From contig CM053143.1 of the NCBI GenBank assembly GCA_028571685.1, positions 6,129,501-6,193,500 of the forward strand: 64,000 nucleotides of DNA, written 5' to 3'. The position numbers and the translations under genes were made by a program. Below the pieces are notes generated by a model. That model was not told where the DNA came from, did not search any database, and saw only the letters and a program-made list of their open reading frames with translations. Origin of the DNA: Heterohyrax brucei. Lineage: Eukaryota > Chordata > Mammalia > Hyracoidea > Procaviidae. Of the stretch, positions 1 to 11,994 are shown in pieces; the first letter of the stretch is position 1, and every line of letters begins with the position of its first letter.

Positions 1-883
1 CCTTTATCACAGGAGTTCTGACTGCTCCGTGAAGGTGACTACAGCCTTGTTTTGAGGTTTGTTAGCTGCTGCTGCTTCTTGGTTCCGACAGTCTTAGGAC
101 TTGACTGTGTAGCTTTGCATTGCGCTTGAATATTCCAGGCTACATTTGTTTTAAAGTATTAATATAGATGTTTAATTCTGTTATTTGCACACCCCAAATA
201 GATGGGAGCTAGGAGATCGTGGGGAGTTCTCCACTAGGTGTTGTTTTCAAACATACTGTACAATTTTGTTAAGAACAGTGATAGTTTTAATGGAGAATGG
301 GAGTGCTAAAGACTGGCAGTCCTCTAGAGCTGTTGTCAGTCCACTAGGTAAAGGAAACAAATGTACTGAGTAAGAATTTCTGGAACAGCTCCGAAAAACA
401 ACATCTACTTTACTTTGTAACTGTGTGCCTGATAACATTCTTTGCAAAGAACAGGAGACCTGTGAATGATTCCAGAGATGGTGGCCACGACCCAGAGGCT
501 CAGCTTCCTTTCCATCTCACACAGCTCGGCACTACTGACACCTTTGTCCAGTTGCTAAGGAGAGTCTGGCTTAAACTCACAGTGCAACTTTAACTGAACT
601 TTGTAATATTTGTTGCTGATGTGTTTCTCACTTTTGGAGGTCTTAGGAATAATCATGTGGCGGTTACTAACTGTAGTGAAATGTGGAAATGGGCTGCAAA
701 AGTCACACGTAAGGCAAAAGGATGGCTTTTTGAGGTCTGCTGTTGGACCTTAAAAAATGCTTTGAGACTCTACGCAAAATACCAGTTCTTGCTGGTTCAA
801 GAAGAGTTGGATCATTTTACTGAAAAGATAATCAATGCTCTTTCTTGTAGGTGGGGAGATAAAAACACTGCAGAGCCTTAAAC

Positions 884-1038
884 CAAAAAAACCCAAACCC
901 ACTACCGTCACGTTGATTCTGAATCATAGCAACCCTACGGACAGTATATGGTTTCCAAGGAGTGCCTGGCAGATTTGAACTGCCAACCTTCTGATTAACA
1001 GCTGTAGATGGCACTTAACTACTACACCACAAGGACTC
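884..1038 (-). mobile_element. AfroSINE, antisense
   Basis: A near-complete tRNA-derived SINE of afrotherians. The antisense 3' end (CACGTTGATTCTGAATCATAG) leads to the tRNA-like head (AACAGCTGTAGATGGCACTT, CTACACCAC). Confidence 0.92.
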
Positions 1039-2524
1039 ATGACCTGAAATCAGCAGGCCTGGCTATGTTGCCTCTCATATGAAAATTTAGAAGTAAAATA
1101 GTTACAGCTTTAGCTGTTTTCCTGATCTCTTCAGGCCACTGTTTCATTCACTACTAGCTTTGAAAATCTTCTGGGTTCTTATCTGTCCTTCCCTTATCTC
1201 TGTGTTGTCAGCATGTTGGTAATTGATCAAATAACCTTTGAAATGCACTTTTTTATTTTTAAAAAGTGTAGTATGTGTAGTTTAAAAACTCCTGTTGTTG
1301 TTACATATGTTGTATTGCTGCTTGGCACCAAACTAGATTCTTTTATTTAAAGGGAAACTGCAGTTTTGTTTTAGATGTCTTAAAAGGGCATATAGTTGCA
1401 GCTTTATATTATTGCTAGCTTATGGAAATAGTGATAGCAATTATGGTGAAGAAAAAAAATAATGTGCATAGAACTGTAGTCTTACAGAGCAAATGCTTTG
1501 CTTTGCTCTTCAGCTGTCTGATATTGTTTTGACTCTGACAGTTCCCTTACGATTGCAGAATTGTTGCAGAATAAAGAAATCAAACGAGTATCACTGGTTT
1601 GATGGCAAGAATTAAAAAAAAAGCCTCACCTGTTGTTTGTAAATAATGCATACCTGTTACTGGAAAATGTGAAAGTACACTTCATCTCTCTATTCAGAGA
1701 TGTTCAGATTTGTTTTTTCCTTAGTTATTTTTTCTGCAGTTGGTTTTTAAAAGCATATTCGCTATCAGAATATATATACACTTTTGTATCTTGTTCTTTG
1801 TTTAGCATTATAACTTAAGAATTTTTCTGTGTTTTACAGATTTCATAAAGACGTGTCATACATTAATCGCTTGAGTTACTCAGTGCTTTCTATCTGTTGG
1901 ATGCTGAATGCTTTCCTGTTCAGAGTATGGGGGCATGAGAATGAAAAATAATCTAGGTTGTAATTAGGAAATGCAGATAGCACTGGATTTTCATTTAAAT
2001 TTTAAGTAAATCTGAATTACCTCTCAGATAGTTGTAAGTCAAGATGGCAATGCTGGTTGGTTTTATTATGCATGTAAGCTAACTCTATATAGGAGTACTC
2101 AGGAGTGTGTCCCCTCAGCTCCTTCCTTACACAGACACAGACACACACAGACACTCCAGTGCTGGGCTGAGTCCAGAGTGAGGGCAGAGCAGGCTTCCTG
2201 TGGATTGCTGGCATACTTGATTCCTGGACAGGGATTGTTTACAAGAGGGAAGAGTTCATGGCAAGATGTCCAAAAAACTTAGTCACCTACAGTGTGCATG
2301 GCTAGGACCCTGTCTTCACAGAGGCAGGAAACTGAATTGGTGAAAATCTGAACAATGTCAGTGGTATGAGGTTCAAGATACAGGAGAAAGGATTGGACAA
2401 GATAATCATCTCGTCCCCAGCTTCTTCTCTGGTCTGTCCGTGGGTGGTTGGATGTATGTGCATACCTCTGGGCAGAACAGTGTGAGAATGACTGGTGTGG
2501 AGTTCTCATGATCAAAAATGCCCC

Positions 2525-2690
2525 AGCCTCAATGCTGGCACTGCCTCTGATGAATTGTGTGCCTTGGGTCAGTGAGTTCGTTAGCCTTTCAGATGTGTTT
2601 CGTGGTCCTCGTCTGTAAAGTGGAGGTATCAGTACTACCTACTTCTGTCTGCCACATAGAATAAACACTCAATAAATCTAGGTAGCTGTT
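2525..2690 (-). mobile_element. MIR, antisense
   Basis: Diverged MIR wording: TTGGGTCAGTGAGTTCGTTAGCC, CTCGTCTGTAAAGTGGAGG, TACTACCTACTTC. An ancient mammalian SINE. Confidence 0.65.
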
Positions 2691-3333
2691 ACCTACCTAC
2701 CTACTACAGAGTTTGTCATAACGTACCAGATTATCAGATAACTTCAGATTGCATCAGGGCACGTGTTGTTTTCTGATTGCAGACTGGATTGGTGTTATGA
2801 GAAAGGACTGCTGCTTATTAATTTAGGAGCGGTTTGTGCACATTTCTGAAGATAGTCTCGTGCCGACAGGCTTTGTTCTGCTCCTGAGTCTTCCTCCAAA
2901 ACCTGAAGCATAATGCTGCAGGACAGCTTTCACTACCTCTTTATCTTAGTCCACTTTTTGTAGCCTAGTGTGAGAGCCTTTAAAATTTGTTTAACTTCGT
3001 ATTGAATTATACAAAATGGAAAGCGTGCATATTTTGTTTGCTGCATGTTCACAGCACCCATACTCAGATCAAGAAACAAATTACTAGCATCTTGTAACCC
3101 TTTTATGTCCCTTTTAGGGGTTCATGCTCTAAGAATGGCTCATGATCTGTTATTCTTAGGCCTGGAGAAGACATTAAGCAGGTGACAGGATTACCCAAAT
3201 AAGAGGAAGGTGAGTTGTGGTGCTATAAATAATAACCCCAATCCCACCTTTTATTCTCCTTTTTTTCTCATTAAACAAACAGGCAGAAAAAGATTCCTTA
3301 TAGAGTCATTGGTTGGGAATAATTAGACCAGAA

Positions 3334-3496
3334 TCCTGGTACCATAGTGGTTAAGTGCAATAACTGCTAAACCAAAGGGTCAGCAGTTTGAATCTGCCAG
3401 GCACTCCTTCTAAACTGTGGGGCAGTTCTGTTTTGTCCTGTAGGGCCACCATGAGTCTGAATTGACTCAATGGAAGCAGGTTTGTTTGTTTTTAAA
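3334..3496 (+). mobile_element. AfroSINE
   Basis: Sense copy: CATAGTGGTTAAGTGC (tRNA-like A box region), GGTCAGCAGTTTGAATCTGC (B box region), then the tail CACCATGAGTCTGAATTGACT. Confidence 0.92.
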
Positions 3497-3500
3497 TAGG

Positions 3501-3655
3501 AAAACCTGGTGGCATGCTGTTTGAGAGGTACAGCTGCTGACCAAGAGGTCACAGTTCAAATATACCAGATGCTTCCATGGAAACCCTATGGGGGCAATTC
3601 TCTGCCCTTTACTATCACAGTGAAGCAAAATCCGCTTGATGGCAACAGGTTTTTA
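3501..3655 (+). mobile_element. AfroSINE, diverged
   Basis: Sense copy: AAAACCTGGTGGCATGCTG, then CATGGAAACCCTATGGGGG. It is flanked by AAATAGGA-like sequence on both sides. Confidence 0.85.
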
Positions 3656-3659
3656 AAAT

Positions 3660-3815
3660 AGGATTGCTATGAGTTGGAATAGACTCAATGAGTATGGTCA
3701 GCAGTTCAAATTGACCAGCTGCTCCTTGGAAACCTTATGGGTTAGTTCTACCCCCTGTAGTGTCACCATGGGTCAGAATTGACTCAACAACAGTGGATTT
3801 TTCTTTTTTTTTTCA
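3660..3815 (+). mobile_element. Composite AfroSINE piece
   Basis: Starts with a SINE 3' tail (GATTGCTATGAGTTGGAATAG) joined to a headless second copy (GGTCAGCAGTTCAAATTGACC, GCTCCTTGGAAACCTTATGG). Confidence 0.8.
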
Positions 3816-3827
3816 ATCTTTATAAGG

Positions 3828-4014
3828 AATCCCAGAGTCCTGGAAACAGTTAAAGTGCTTGGCTGTTCATATTCACCCAGAGGTGCTCTGGAAACAAATT
3901 TTGCTGATGTGCTTGTGAAAAACCAGCCATTGAAAATCCTGTGGAGCACAGTTATCTCACAGACACGGGCTTGCCATGTGTCAGCATTGACTTGATGGCA
4001 GCATTTTTCGGGTG
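3828..4014 (+). mobile_element. AfroSINE, long form
   Basis: Sense long variant with the extra middle block CAGCCATTGAAAATCCTGTGG and the usual 3' tail (ATTGACTTGATGGCAGC). Confidence 0.85.
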
Positions 4015-4264
4015 GGTACCAGGCCCTAACTTTTTTCTCCTCAAATCCACATGTCTCAGTTGTGATTTGTGGCTTTTGGGTTAATTTTTCATTACAGAAA
4101 GCGATTGCTACTTTTTATCACACAAAGAGTATATACTAGAGAGACTATAGAAATATGTTTAATTTGTGTGGACAAATATCAGATCAAAATAGTAACTTTT
4201 CCCTTTTCTGTCAGCTCTAACTTCAGCTACCCAAATAGTCCTCTCTGCCTGACCCCAGACGCCT

Positions 4265-4945
4265 AGAGCTGGATCAGATCTCACAAGTTAAAAGGAGACT
4301 GTCCTTCAGACTGCCAGCTTGGCCGTAGGGTTCAGGTGTCAGCTGCAAGCTTGCCACTGCTTTCCTTGCTTCTGACCTGCTGGCTGCAAATTTCAGGTTT
4401 TCCTATGACCCCATCAGGATGCTAGATGCAAGCTCCAGAATCCTCTGGGTTCACTCTCTTCTGACCTACTGGCTACCAGTTTGGTGATTCCCTCTTTCCC
4501 TTCTGAATACCAGCCCTAAACCTGGGTTCCCAGCCACCCTCGCTTCTGACTTGCTGGCTTCTACTACTCCTTTGGTTTGGTAGTTCACTGGAATGAATCA
4601 CAGAACTCACAGAAAGCATGTGACTTATTATTACAACTTTATCGCAGCAAAAAAAGGATGTAGATGAAATGGCACGTAGGGTGAAGTCTGAGGGGGGTTC
4701 CTAATGTGAAGCTTCTGTGTCCCAGAAAGGGACACACTGTGCTCCTTTGTACATGGGTATCCTTCCCCAACTGGGATGACTGGAGCTTCCGCGTTCAGAG
4801 CGTTTATTGGGAGATTGATTATGTAATACAACTCTCGCTTCTTTCCCCTGAGGTCAGTTGGTGTCACGAGGTGACAGTGAGCTATTACACGGGCGTTTTT
4901 CTGGCCTGGCCAGCCCCTGCCTCAGAGTCATCTTAGCACGTTACC
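4265..4945 (-). mobile_element. LTR-like retroelement sequence, antisense
   Basis: Contains repeated CTTCTGACCTGCTGGCT-type units (about 4370, 4468, 4545), then GAATGAATCACAGAACTCACAG and GTTTATTGGGAGATTGATTA. These recall old ERV-type LTRs read in antisense. No retroviral coding sequence is seen. The family name and ends are uncertain. Confidence 0.45.
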
Positions 4946-6809
4946 GGTATAACCTGTCAGGTATGGTCTGGAGTCTTTTTTTGAAGACACCTTAGTTCTC
5001 AGGAACTGAGGCCAAATGCTATCGGTAAGGTTAACTTCTAAACCCCGTGTGCATGATGAACACGTACCTTTAAACTTCCGGAATTTTAATTTTTCCACTT
5101 CTAAATCAGCCATGGAAATGGATTTTCTTCTAAGGTGCCAGATCTCGAACAGATTGGAAGAGGGGCCTGGAGCCTAGCATTGGAAGAATTTGCAGAGGAG
5201 TCTGGACTTAGCAGAACTGTGTTCAGGTTAATTAGAGATTTTAGTCATGGGCAAAGAGGTGAACTGGCATCCTGTGTGCTTTCTGTCAGCTAAATGATTG
5301 TTTTGCCATTTCTTGACAAAACTCTCACCTTCTCTAGGACCACTTAGTTCTTGGGCTATAATATTGGAAAACATGCAAATAGGAGCTTTTAAAAAAGTTG
5401 AAACTGCAGTCTCCCTTCCTTTCATGTATGACGTGGATTCATAATCCTTCCACGTTCATCTGTGTTGTGACAGCGTCTGTGATGGCAGCAGTACTTCCAG
5501 CAAATACACTGAACTGCACGTGGGGTGTGGAGACCAGTCAGTGACTGCAGCATTGTTCTAGATGTGTGAGCACTGCATACTCCACTTTATCTTCTGTGTT
5601 TCATGGGTGAACCGTGTGAGGGAAAAGAGAACTTGACCCTGAGTAGTGCTGCAAATACAGTTGATAAATTGTAATAAGTATGTTATTCATCATACAAGAA
5701 GAGGCTGCCCGGTATGATAATGAGTTGTAGTAAGTATCTATATAAATGTGTGATTCTACTTCCAGAAACATTGAGAAAACAGAGAGTTCAGATTAAGAGA
5801 GAGAAATGCGGGGGGCGGAGTCCAGATGGCAGACTAAGCCCACGTCTCCTTATATCCCTCTGGAAACCAAGACCTGAATTGACAATCAAACAGAGCCTTC
5901 TGAGCACCTAATCAGCCTCAGGACACGGCACAGAGCTGTTAATTGGGACTTCATACCACTCAGCAAAAAACCTCCTCTCTCTCGCTGACTCCCGCTCCTG
6001 GCTAGCCCTGGCTCTCACGGACGGAAGGTAAATGCACCAGTTTGACTTTTTTTTCCCTCTGTCTTGGCTGGCGGGTGGAGCTGGGTCGTGCCTGGTGGCT
6101 GGACTCAGACGCGCTGCTGGGGGATAGGCAGGCGAAATTCCCATATTCTGAGAGCCAGGCTCTGGACTCTGTTAATCTAGCCACGTTGAGCCTTTCGTTT
6201 TGCAGCTCCCTCAGCAGGGTTTGTGCGAAGCTCCGCGGTCAGTGTGCGTGATGCCATGTTGGTACCGAGATTTTAGTGGGACCTCGTTCTTAGCCTGGGA
6301 GCCAGCACCTGCAAACGGGACAGCGCTTATCCTACAGAAAAGTAGTGATTTTGCACAGTGCTGCCTGCACTGGGGGCCCTGCAACAGAAGCAGAGAAATC
6401 ACTACCTCTGGGCACCTTTAGCCCCTAAGTCTGCTGCCTGTGTGGAGGACACCGTCTTGGATACGGTGGCCGCAGCTGGACCTAATTCTTAGCTTGGGAG
6501 CCAGAGCCTGCCCACAGGAGAACGCTTTTCTATCGCAAAACCAGTACTCAATGCAGAGTTGGCTAAGGCTAGGCCCTGTCAGCAGAGGCCACCAGGGCAG
6601 TAGCATTGCTGTATTCTGAACTAGTTTGTTATCATCTGGGGTTGGATATAATGGCACTTACTTTGTCAGATGAGAAGAGGGACCTCTACACCTGAAAACC
6701 TAACTGATTGTGAACTGGTCAGATACCTTTTGCTTTACATTTGAAGACAGCCTAGAGAAACATTGGCAATCCATCCTCACAGTACCTCTTCAAGCCTCTA
6801 TATACTCAC

Positions 6810-7760
6810 ATGGGACCCAAAAAGCAACAGACAATTGTGGCATACAAGCAATCACTCATGGCTTCAGAAGGCTCCCAAACAAAGCAAAGAAGGAGTTTTC
6901 CAGATGAAGAAAGTTTTATGAAAGCATCAGGAAGTGAATACAAATTGATTATATACAGAGCCCTTCTAGACCTCATACAAAATGCAGCAGAACAAAATGA
7001 AAAATTAAGCAAGTTGTTCGATCTGATGGAACACCAGTACTCTGAAATCCAACAGATCAAGAAGAAAATCAAAGACATAGAAACTTCCATGCAAAGCCAA
7101 GAAAACAGAATGGAACAAATGGAAAAAAGAATTTCTGACTTGGAAGACAGAGCTACTGATGCCAGCGTCTATGAGCAGAAATCAGAAAAAAGAAACAAGA
7201 AGAATGAAGAAACATTAAGAAGCATGTGGGACTCTATTAAGAGGAACAACCTTCGATTAACTGGAGTCCCTGAACAGGGTGCGACATCTGAGAATACAGA
7301 GAGTATCGTTGCTGAACTGCTGACAGAAAACTTCCCAGAAATCATGAAGGAAGAGAATATAGACAGCTCAGATGCATATCGTATGCCACCCAATATAGAT
7401 CGCCAAAGAAAGACTCCAAGATATATTATAATCAAGCTTAACAAATGAAACACAAGCAACAACTCTTAAAGACAACAAGACTCAAGGCAAAGCTAACATT
7501 CAAAGGGAAACCCTGTAGGCTCTCATCAGATTTCTCAGCAGAAACCATGCTGGCATGGAGATAGTGGCACAACACATTCAAAGTCTTCAAGGAGAAGAAC
7601 TTTCAACCAAGAATTATATATCCTGCAAAACTATCTTTCAAATATGAAAATGAAATTAAGACATTCCCAGATAAACAGAAACTCAGAGACTGTAAAAACC
7701 AAACCCAAACTACAAGAAATACTGAAAGAAGTTCTTGGCTTTGGCTTAGAAGAACGAAAC
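6810..7760 (+). pseudogene. L1 ORF1 remnant
   Basis: ORF1p is the L1 RNA-binding chaperone: a coiled coil, an RRM domain and a basic C-terminal domain. The open frame runs from the ATG at 6810 to a stop at 7446-7448. It contains a heptad-rich coiled coil (MEQMEKRISDLEDRA region) and the RRM segment (NNLRLTGVPE). Near 7443 one base is missing compared with the usual family sequence, and the C-terminal domain (LKAKLTFKGKP, LSSDFSAE) continues in another frame, then meets an in-frame TAG at 7562-7564. Similarity continues to about 7700 (KNFQPRIIYPAKLSFKYENE). It is therefore a frameshifted, non-functional copy. Confidence 0.9.
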
Positions 7761-8183
7761 CACTAACTTTATGTTTTAGAACGACATACTACTCAATACT
7801 CATTTAGGGAAGGCTCCAAAGTAAATCACAGCTTTGATATGGAAAGAAGCAATCCAGTGATGATCATGAAAACTGTGGTGTCATCATAATAAAAAGAGGG
7901 ATGTACTACAGTTGTTATAGTCCTTCCAGATGGAGAGGAAGATGACCAGACTGGTAGTAATTAAAATTGGGTTTATAAATAGTTTATTAAGGGAGTTCAT
8001 AGGGGCAGCTGTAAAGCACAACAAAGATGTATCATACCATTTCAAGAAATCTAACACACGAGTCTCAACAACTATAAAACCAGCTCTGAAAAAGGTGAAA
8101 AATCAACTGACAAAAAAGAGTGTCCCACAACAGACTAATAAGAACAACAGAGAAAACATGAACATAAAAATAAACATATTACA

Positions 8184-11100
8184 ATGGCAGCAGTGAACAC
8201 ATACCCATCAATAAGTACGTTGAATGTGAATGGACTGAATGCTCCAGTAAAGAGACACCGAGTGTCATCTTGGATCAAAAGACATGACCCATCCATATGT
8301 TGTCTACAAGAAACTCACTTGAGACCTGAAGACAGGAACAAACTGAAAATTAAAGGATGGAAGAATATATATCAAGCTAACAATGAACAAAGCAGAGCAG
8401 GGGTGGCAATTCTAATCTCAGACAAAATCAATTTTAATGTCAAATCCACCATCGTGGACAAAGATGGACACTATTTATTGCTGAAAGGTTCAGTACACAA
8501 GCAAGACTTAACTATTTACCAACCTAATGTCAGGGCACCTAAATACGTCGAACAAACACTGACTATACTCAAAATAGAGTTAGATGACTCCACCATAATA
8601 GTGCAAGACTTTAACACTCGACTCTCGTTACTAGACAGATCATCTAGAGAAAAGCTCAGTAAAGATACAGAAGACCTCATTGACACAACCAACTACACTT
8701 CATTGATATATACAGAATTTTTCACCCATCAGCAGACAACTACACTTTCTTCTCCAGTGCACATGGAACATTCTCCAGAATTGACCACGTGATAGGCCAT
8801 AATGCAATGCTTAACAAAATCCATACCATTGAATTATTGCAAAGCATCTTCTCAGATCATAAAGCCATAAAAGTTGAAATCAATAGCAGAAAAAACAAAG
8901 ATAGAAAGTGGAACTCTTGGAAACTGAACAACATCTTGCTCAAAAAAAAAACATGGGTTATAGAAGAAATCAAGGATGCATTAAAGAAATTCATGGATTC
9001 AATGAGAACGAAAACACTTCCTACCAGAACCTATGGGATACAGCCAAAGCAGGGCTCAGAGGTCTGTTTATCTCCATAAATGCACACATCTGGAAGGAAG
9101 AAAGAAACCAAATCAAGGAACTAACTCTACAGCTTCAACAAGTAGAAAGAGAACAACAGAGGAACCCCTCGGGCACCAGAAGAAAGGCAATCATAAAGAT
9201 TAGAGCACAGCTAAATCAATTAGAGAATAGAAAAACAATTGAAAAAATTGAAAAGACCAAAAGCTGGTTTTTTGAAAAGATCAACAAAATTGACAAACCA
9301 CTGGCTAAAGGTACTAAAGAAAAGCAGGAAAGGAAACAAATAACCCAAGTTAGAAATGAGAGGGGAGTTGTCACCACAGATGGAACAGAAATGAAAAATA
9401 TCATAGCAGAATACTATGAAAGACTGTACTCTAACAAATTTGAAAACCTAGGGGAAATGGACCAATTCCTTGACTCATACCAGCTACCCAAATTATCACA
9501 ACGTGAAGCAGAACAACTTAATAAACCCATCAGAAAGGAAGAGATAGAAAAGGTCATCAAAACACTGCCAACCAAAAAAACTCCGGGCCCCGATGGCTTC
9601 ATGGCAGAATTCTACCAAGCTTTTAGAGAAGAGTTATCCCCAGTACTACTGAGACTATTTCACGGTATAGAAAGAGATGGAGTACTCCCAAACTCATTCT
9701 ATGAAGCCAGCATAACCCTGATACCTAAGCCAGGGAAAGATCCAACAAAGAAAGAGAACTACAGACTGATATCACTCATGAACCTAGATGCAACAATCTT
9801 CAACAAAATTCTTGCCAACAGAATACAACAACATATCAAGAAAATAATCCATCATGACCAAGTGGGATTCATACCAGGGATGCAAGGCTGGTTCAACATC
9901 AGAAAACAATTAATGTGTTTAACCACATAAATAACACAAAAGTCAAGGATCACCTGATTTTGTCCATTGATGCCAAAAAGGCATTTGATAAAGTCCAACA
10001 CCCATTCATGCTAAAAACTCTTAGCAAAATGGGCATAGACAGCAAATTCCTCAACACAATAAGGGCCATTTATATAAAGCCAATTGCCCATGTCTTCCTG
10101 AATGGAGAGAGACTGAAAGACTTTCCCTTGAGATCAGAAACTAGACAAGGATGTCCACTGTCACCTCTCCTATTCAACATTGTGCTAGAAGTTCTAGCCA
10201 GAGCAACTGGACAAGACGAAGAAATAAAGGGCATCTGCATCAGCAAAGAGGAAGTTAAAATCTCCCTGTTCGCAGATGATATGATTGTATATGCAGAGAA
10301 CCCCAAGGAATCTATAATAAGTAAGTTACTCAAACTGATAGAAGAGTTCAGCAAGGTCTCAGGATACAAGATAAACATAAGTAAATCAGTAGGATTCCTT
10401 TATACCGACAATGAGACTTTTAAGGAGGAAATTATCAAATCAATACCATTTACGATATCCCCTGAGAAGATAAAGTACCTAGGAATTAATCTAACCAGAG
10501 AAACAACAGACCTTTACAAAAAGAATTACAAGCCCTTACTACAAGAAACTAAGAGAGACTTACATAAATGGAAAAACATACCCTGCTCATGGATAGGAAG
10601 ATTTGACATTGTGAAAATGTCTATTTTACGCAAAGCAATCTATTTATATAATGCAATCCCAATACAAGTTCCAGCATCATTTTTTAATGAGATGGAGAAA
10701 CAAATCACCAATTTTGTTTGGAAAGGGAAGAAGCCCTGGATAAGTAAGGTACTACTAAAGAAGAAGAACACACTGGGAGGCCTCTCATTACCCAACCTTA
10801 GAACATACTACACTGCCACAGTGATTAAAACAGCCTGATACTGGTACAAGAACAGACAGATTGATCAATGGAACAGAATTGAGACCCCAGAGATGACGCC
10901 ATCTGCCTATGAACAGTTGATATTCCACAAAGGCCCTAAGACATTAAACTGGGGTAAAAACAGTATCTTCAAGAAATGGTGCTGGCAAAATTGGTTATCC
11001 CTCTGAAATAAACTGAATGAAGATCCATATCTTACACCTTACACAAAAACCAACTCCAACTGGATAAAAGACCTAAGTATCAAACCTAAAATGATAAAGT

Positions 11101-11994
11101 TCATCTAAGAAAAGGTAGGAACAACAGTGGAAGTTTTAATACACAATATGGACAGACTCCAAAATCTGTCAAAGAAACCTCAATCAACAGAAGAGAAAAT
11201 AGATAAATGGGAACTATTAAGAATCAAACAGTTTTGCTCATCCAAAGACTTTATTAATAGAATTAAAAGGATACCCACAGATTGGGAAAAAATATTGAGC
11301 AACTCTATGTCAGACCGATGCCTGATCTCCATAATCTATGAGATACGACAAAATATCAATAAGAAGAAGATAAACCATCCAATTAAGTGATGGGCAAAGG
11401 AGATGCAGAGACCCTTCACTAAAGAGGAGATCCAGGCAGCTAAAAAACACATGCGGACATGTTCACGATCTTTAGTTATTAAAGAAATTCAAATCAAGAC
11501 AACAGTGAGATACCATCTCACCCCAACAAGATTGGCCATGATCTAGAAAACACAAAACAACAAATGCTGGAGAGGCTGTGGAGAAAGTGGAACCCTCCTA
11601 CACTGTTGGTGGGGTGGCCTAATGGTCCAGCCTCTTTGGAAGGCAATCTGGGCTTCCTTAAAAAATGGATATCGATATACCATTTGACCCAATAATTCCT
11701 CTACTTGGAATATATCCTACAGAATCAAGGCCTTTCACACCAACGGACACATGCACCAGAATGTTTACCACAGCACAGTCCACGATAGCAAAAAGATGGA
11801 ATCAACCTAGATGCCCAGCAATAGAAGAATGGATCGGTAAACCATGGTACATGTACTCAGTGGAGCACTACTTAATGATAAAGAATAACAGTGATTCCAG
11901 GAAACATCTCCTAACCTGGTTTCAACTGGAAGACATTATGTTGAGTGAAAGAAGTCAGCGACAAAAGGACAAATTCTGTATGAGACCTCTATGA
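8184..11994 (+). pseudogene. L1 ORF2 remnant (endonuclease and reverse transcriptase)
   Basis: ORF2p carries an APE-like endonuclease, a reverse transcriptase and a Cys-rich C-terminus. The endonuclease begins at 8184 (STLNVNGLNAPVKRHR, CCLQETHL). Its GDFN catalytic block reads QDFN here, with the Asp and Asn kept and the Gly lost. The frame shifts near 8740, again before 8908 and again near 9910. The RT follows, with [13 protein letters not shown] (about 9580-9620) and the catalytic FADDMIVY (about 10270-10293). A TGA replaces Trp at about 10836. Later segments at 11127-11390 and 11665-11994 (MDIDIPFDPIIPLLGIYP) are the C-terminal part. With several frameshifts and stops it cannot make an active enzyme. 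Confidence 0.92.

Noticed and set aside
884..1038. tRNA-like sequence in AfroSINEs
   Set aside because: The A and B box remnants belong to the SINE head. No cloverleaf with intact acceptor stem is visible, so no tRNA gene is called.
8184..10838. Possible active L1 reverse transcriptase
   Set aside because: The reading frame changes at least three times and a TGA interrupts the RT region, so no functional protein can be made.
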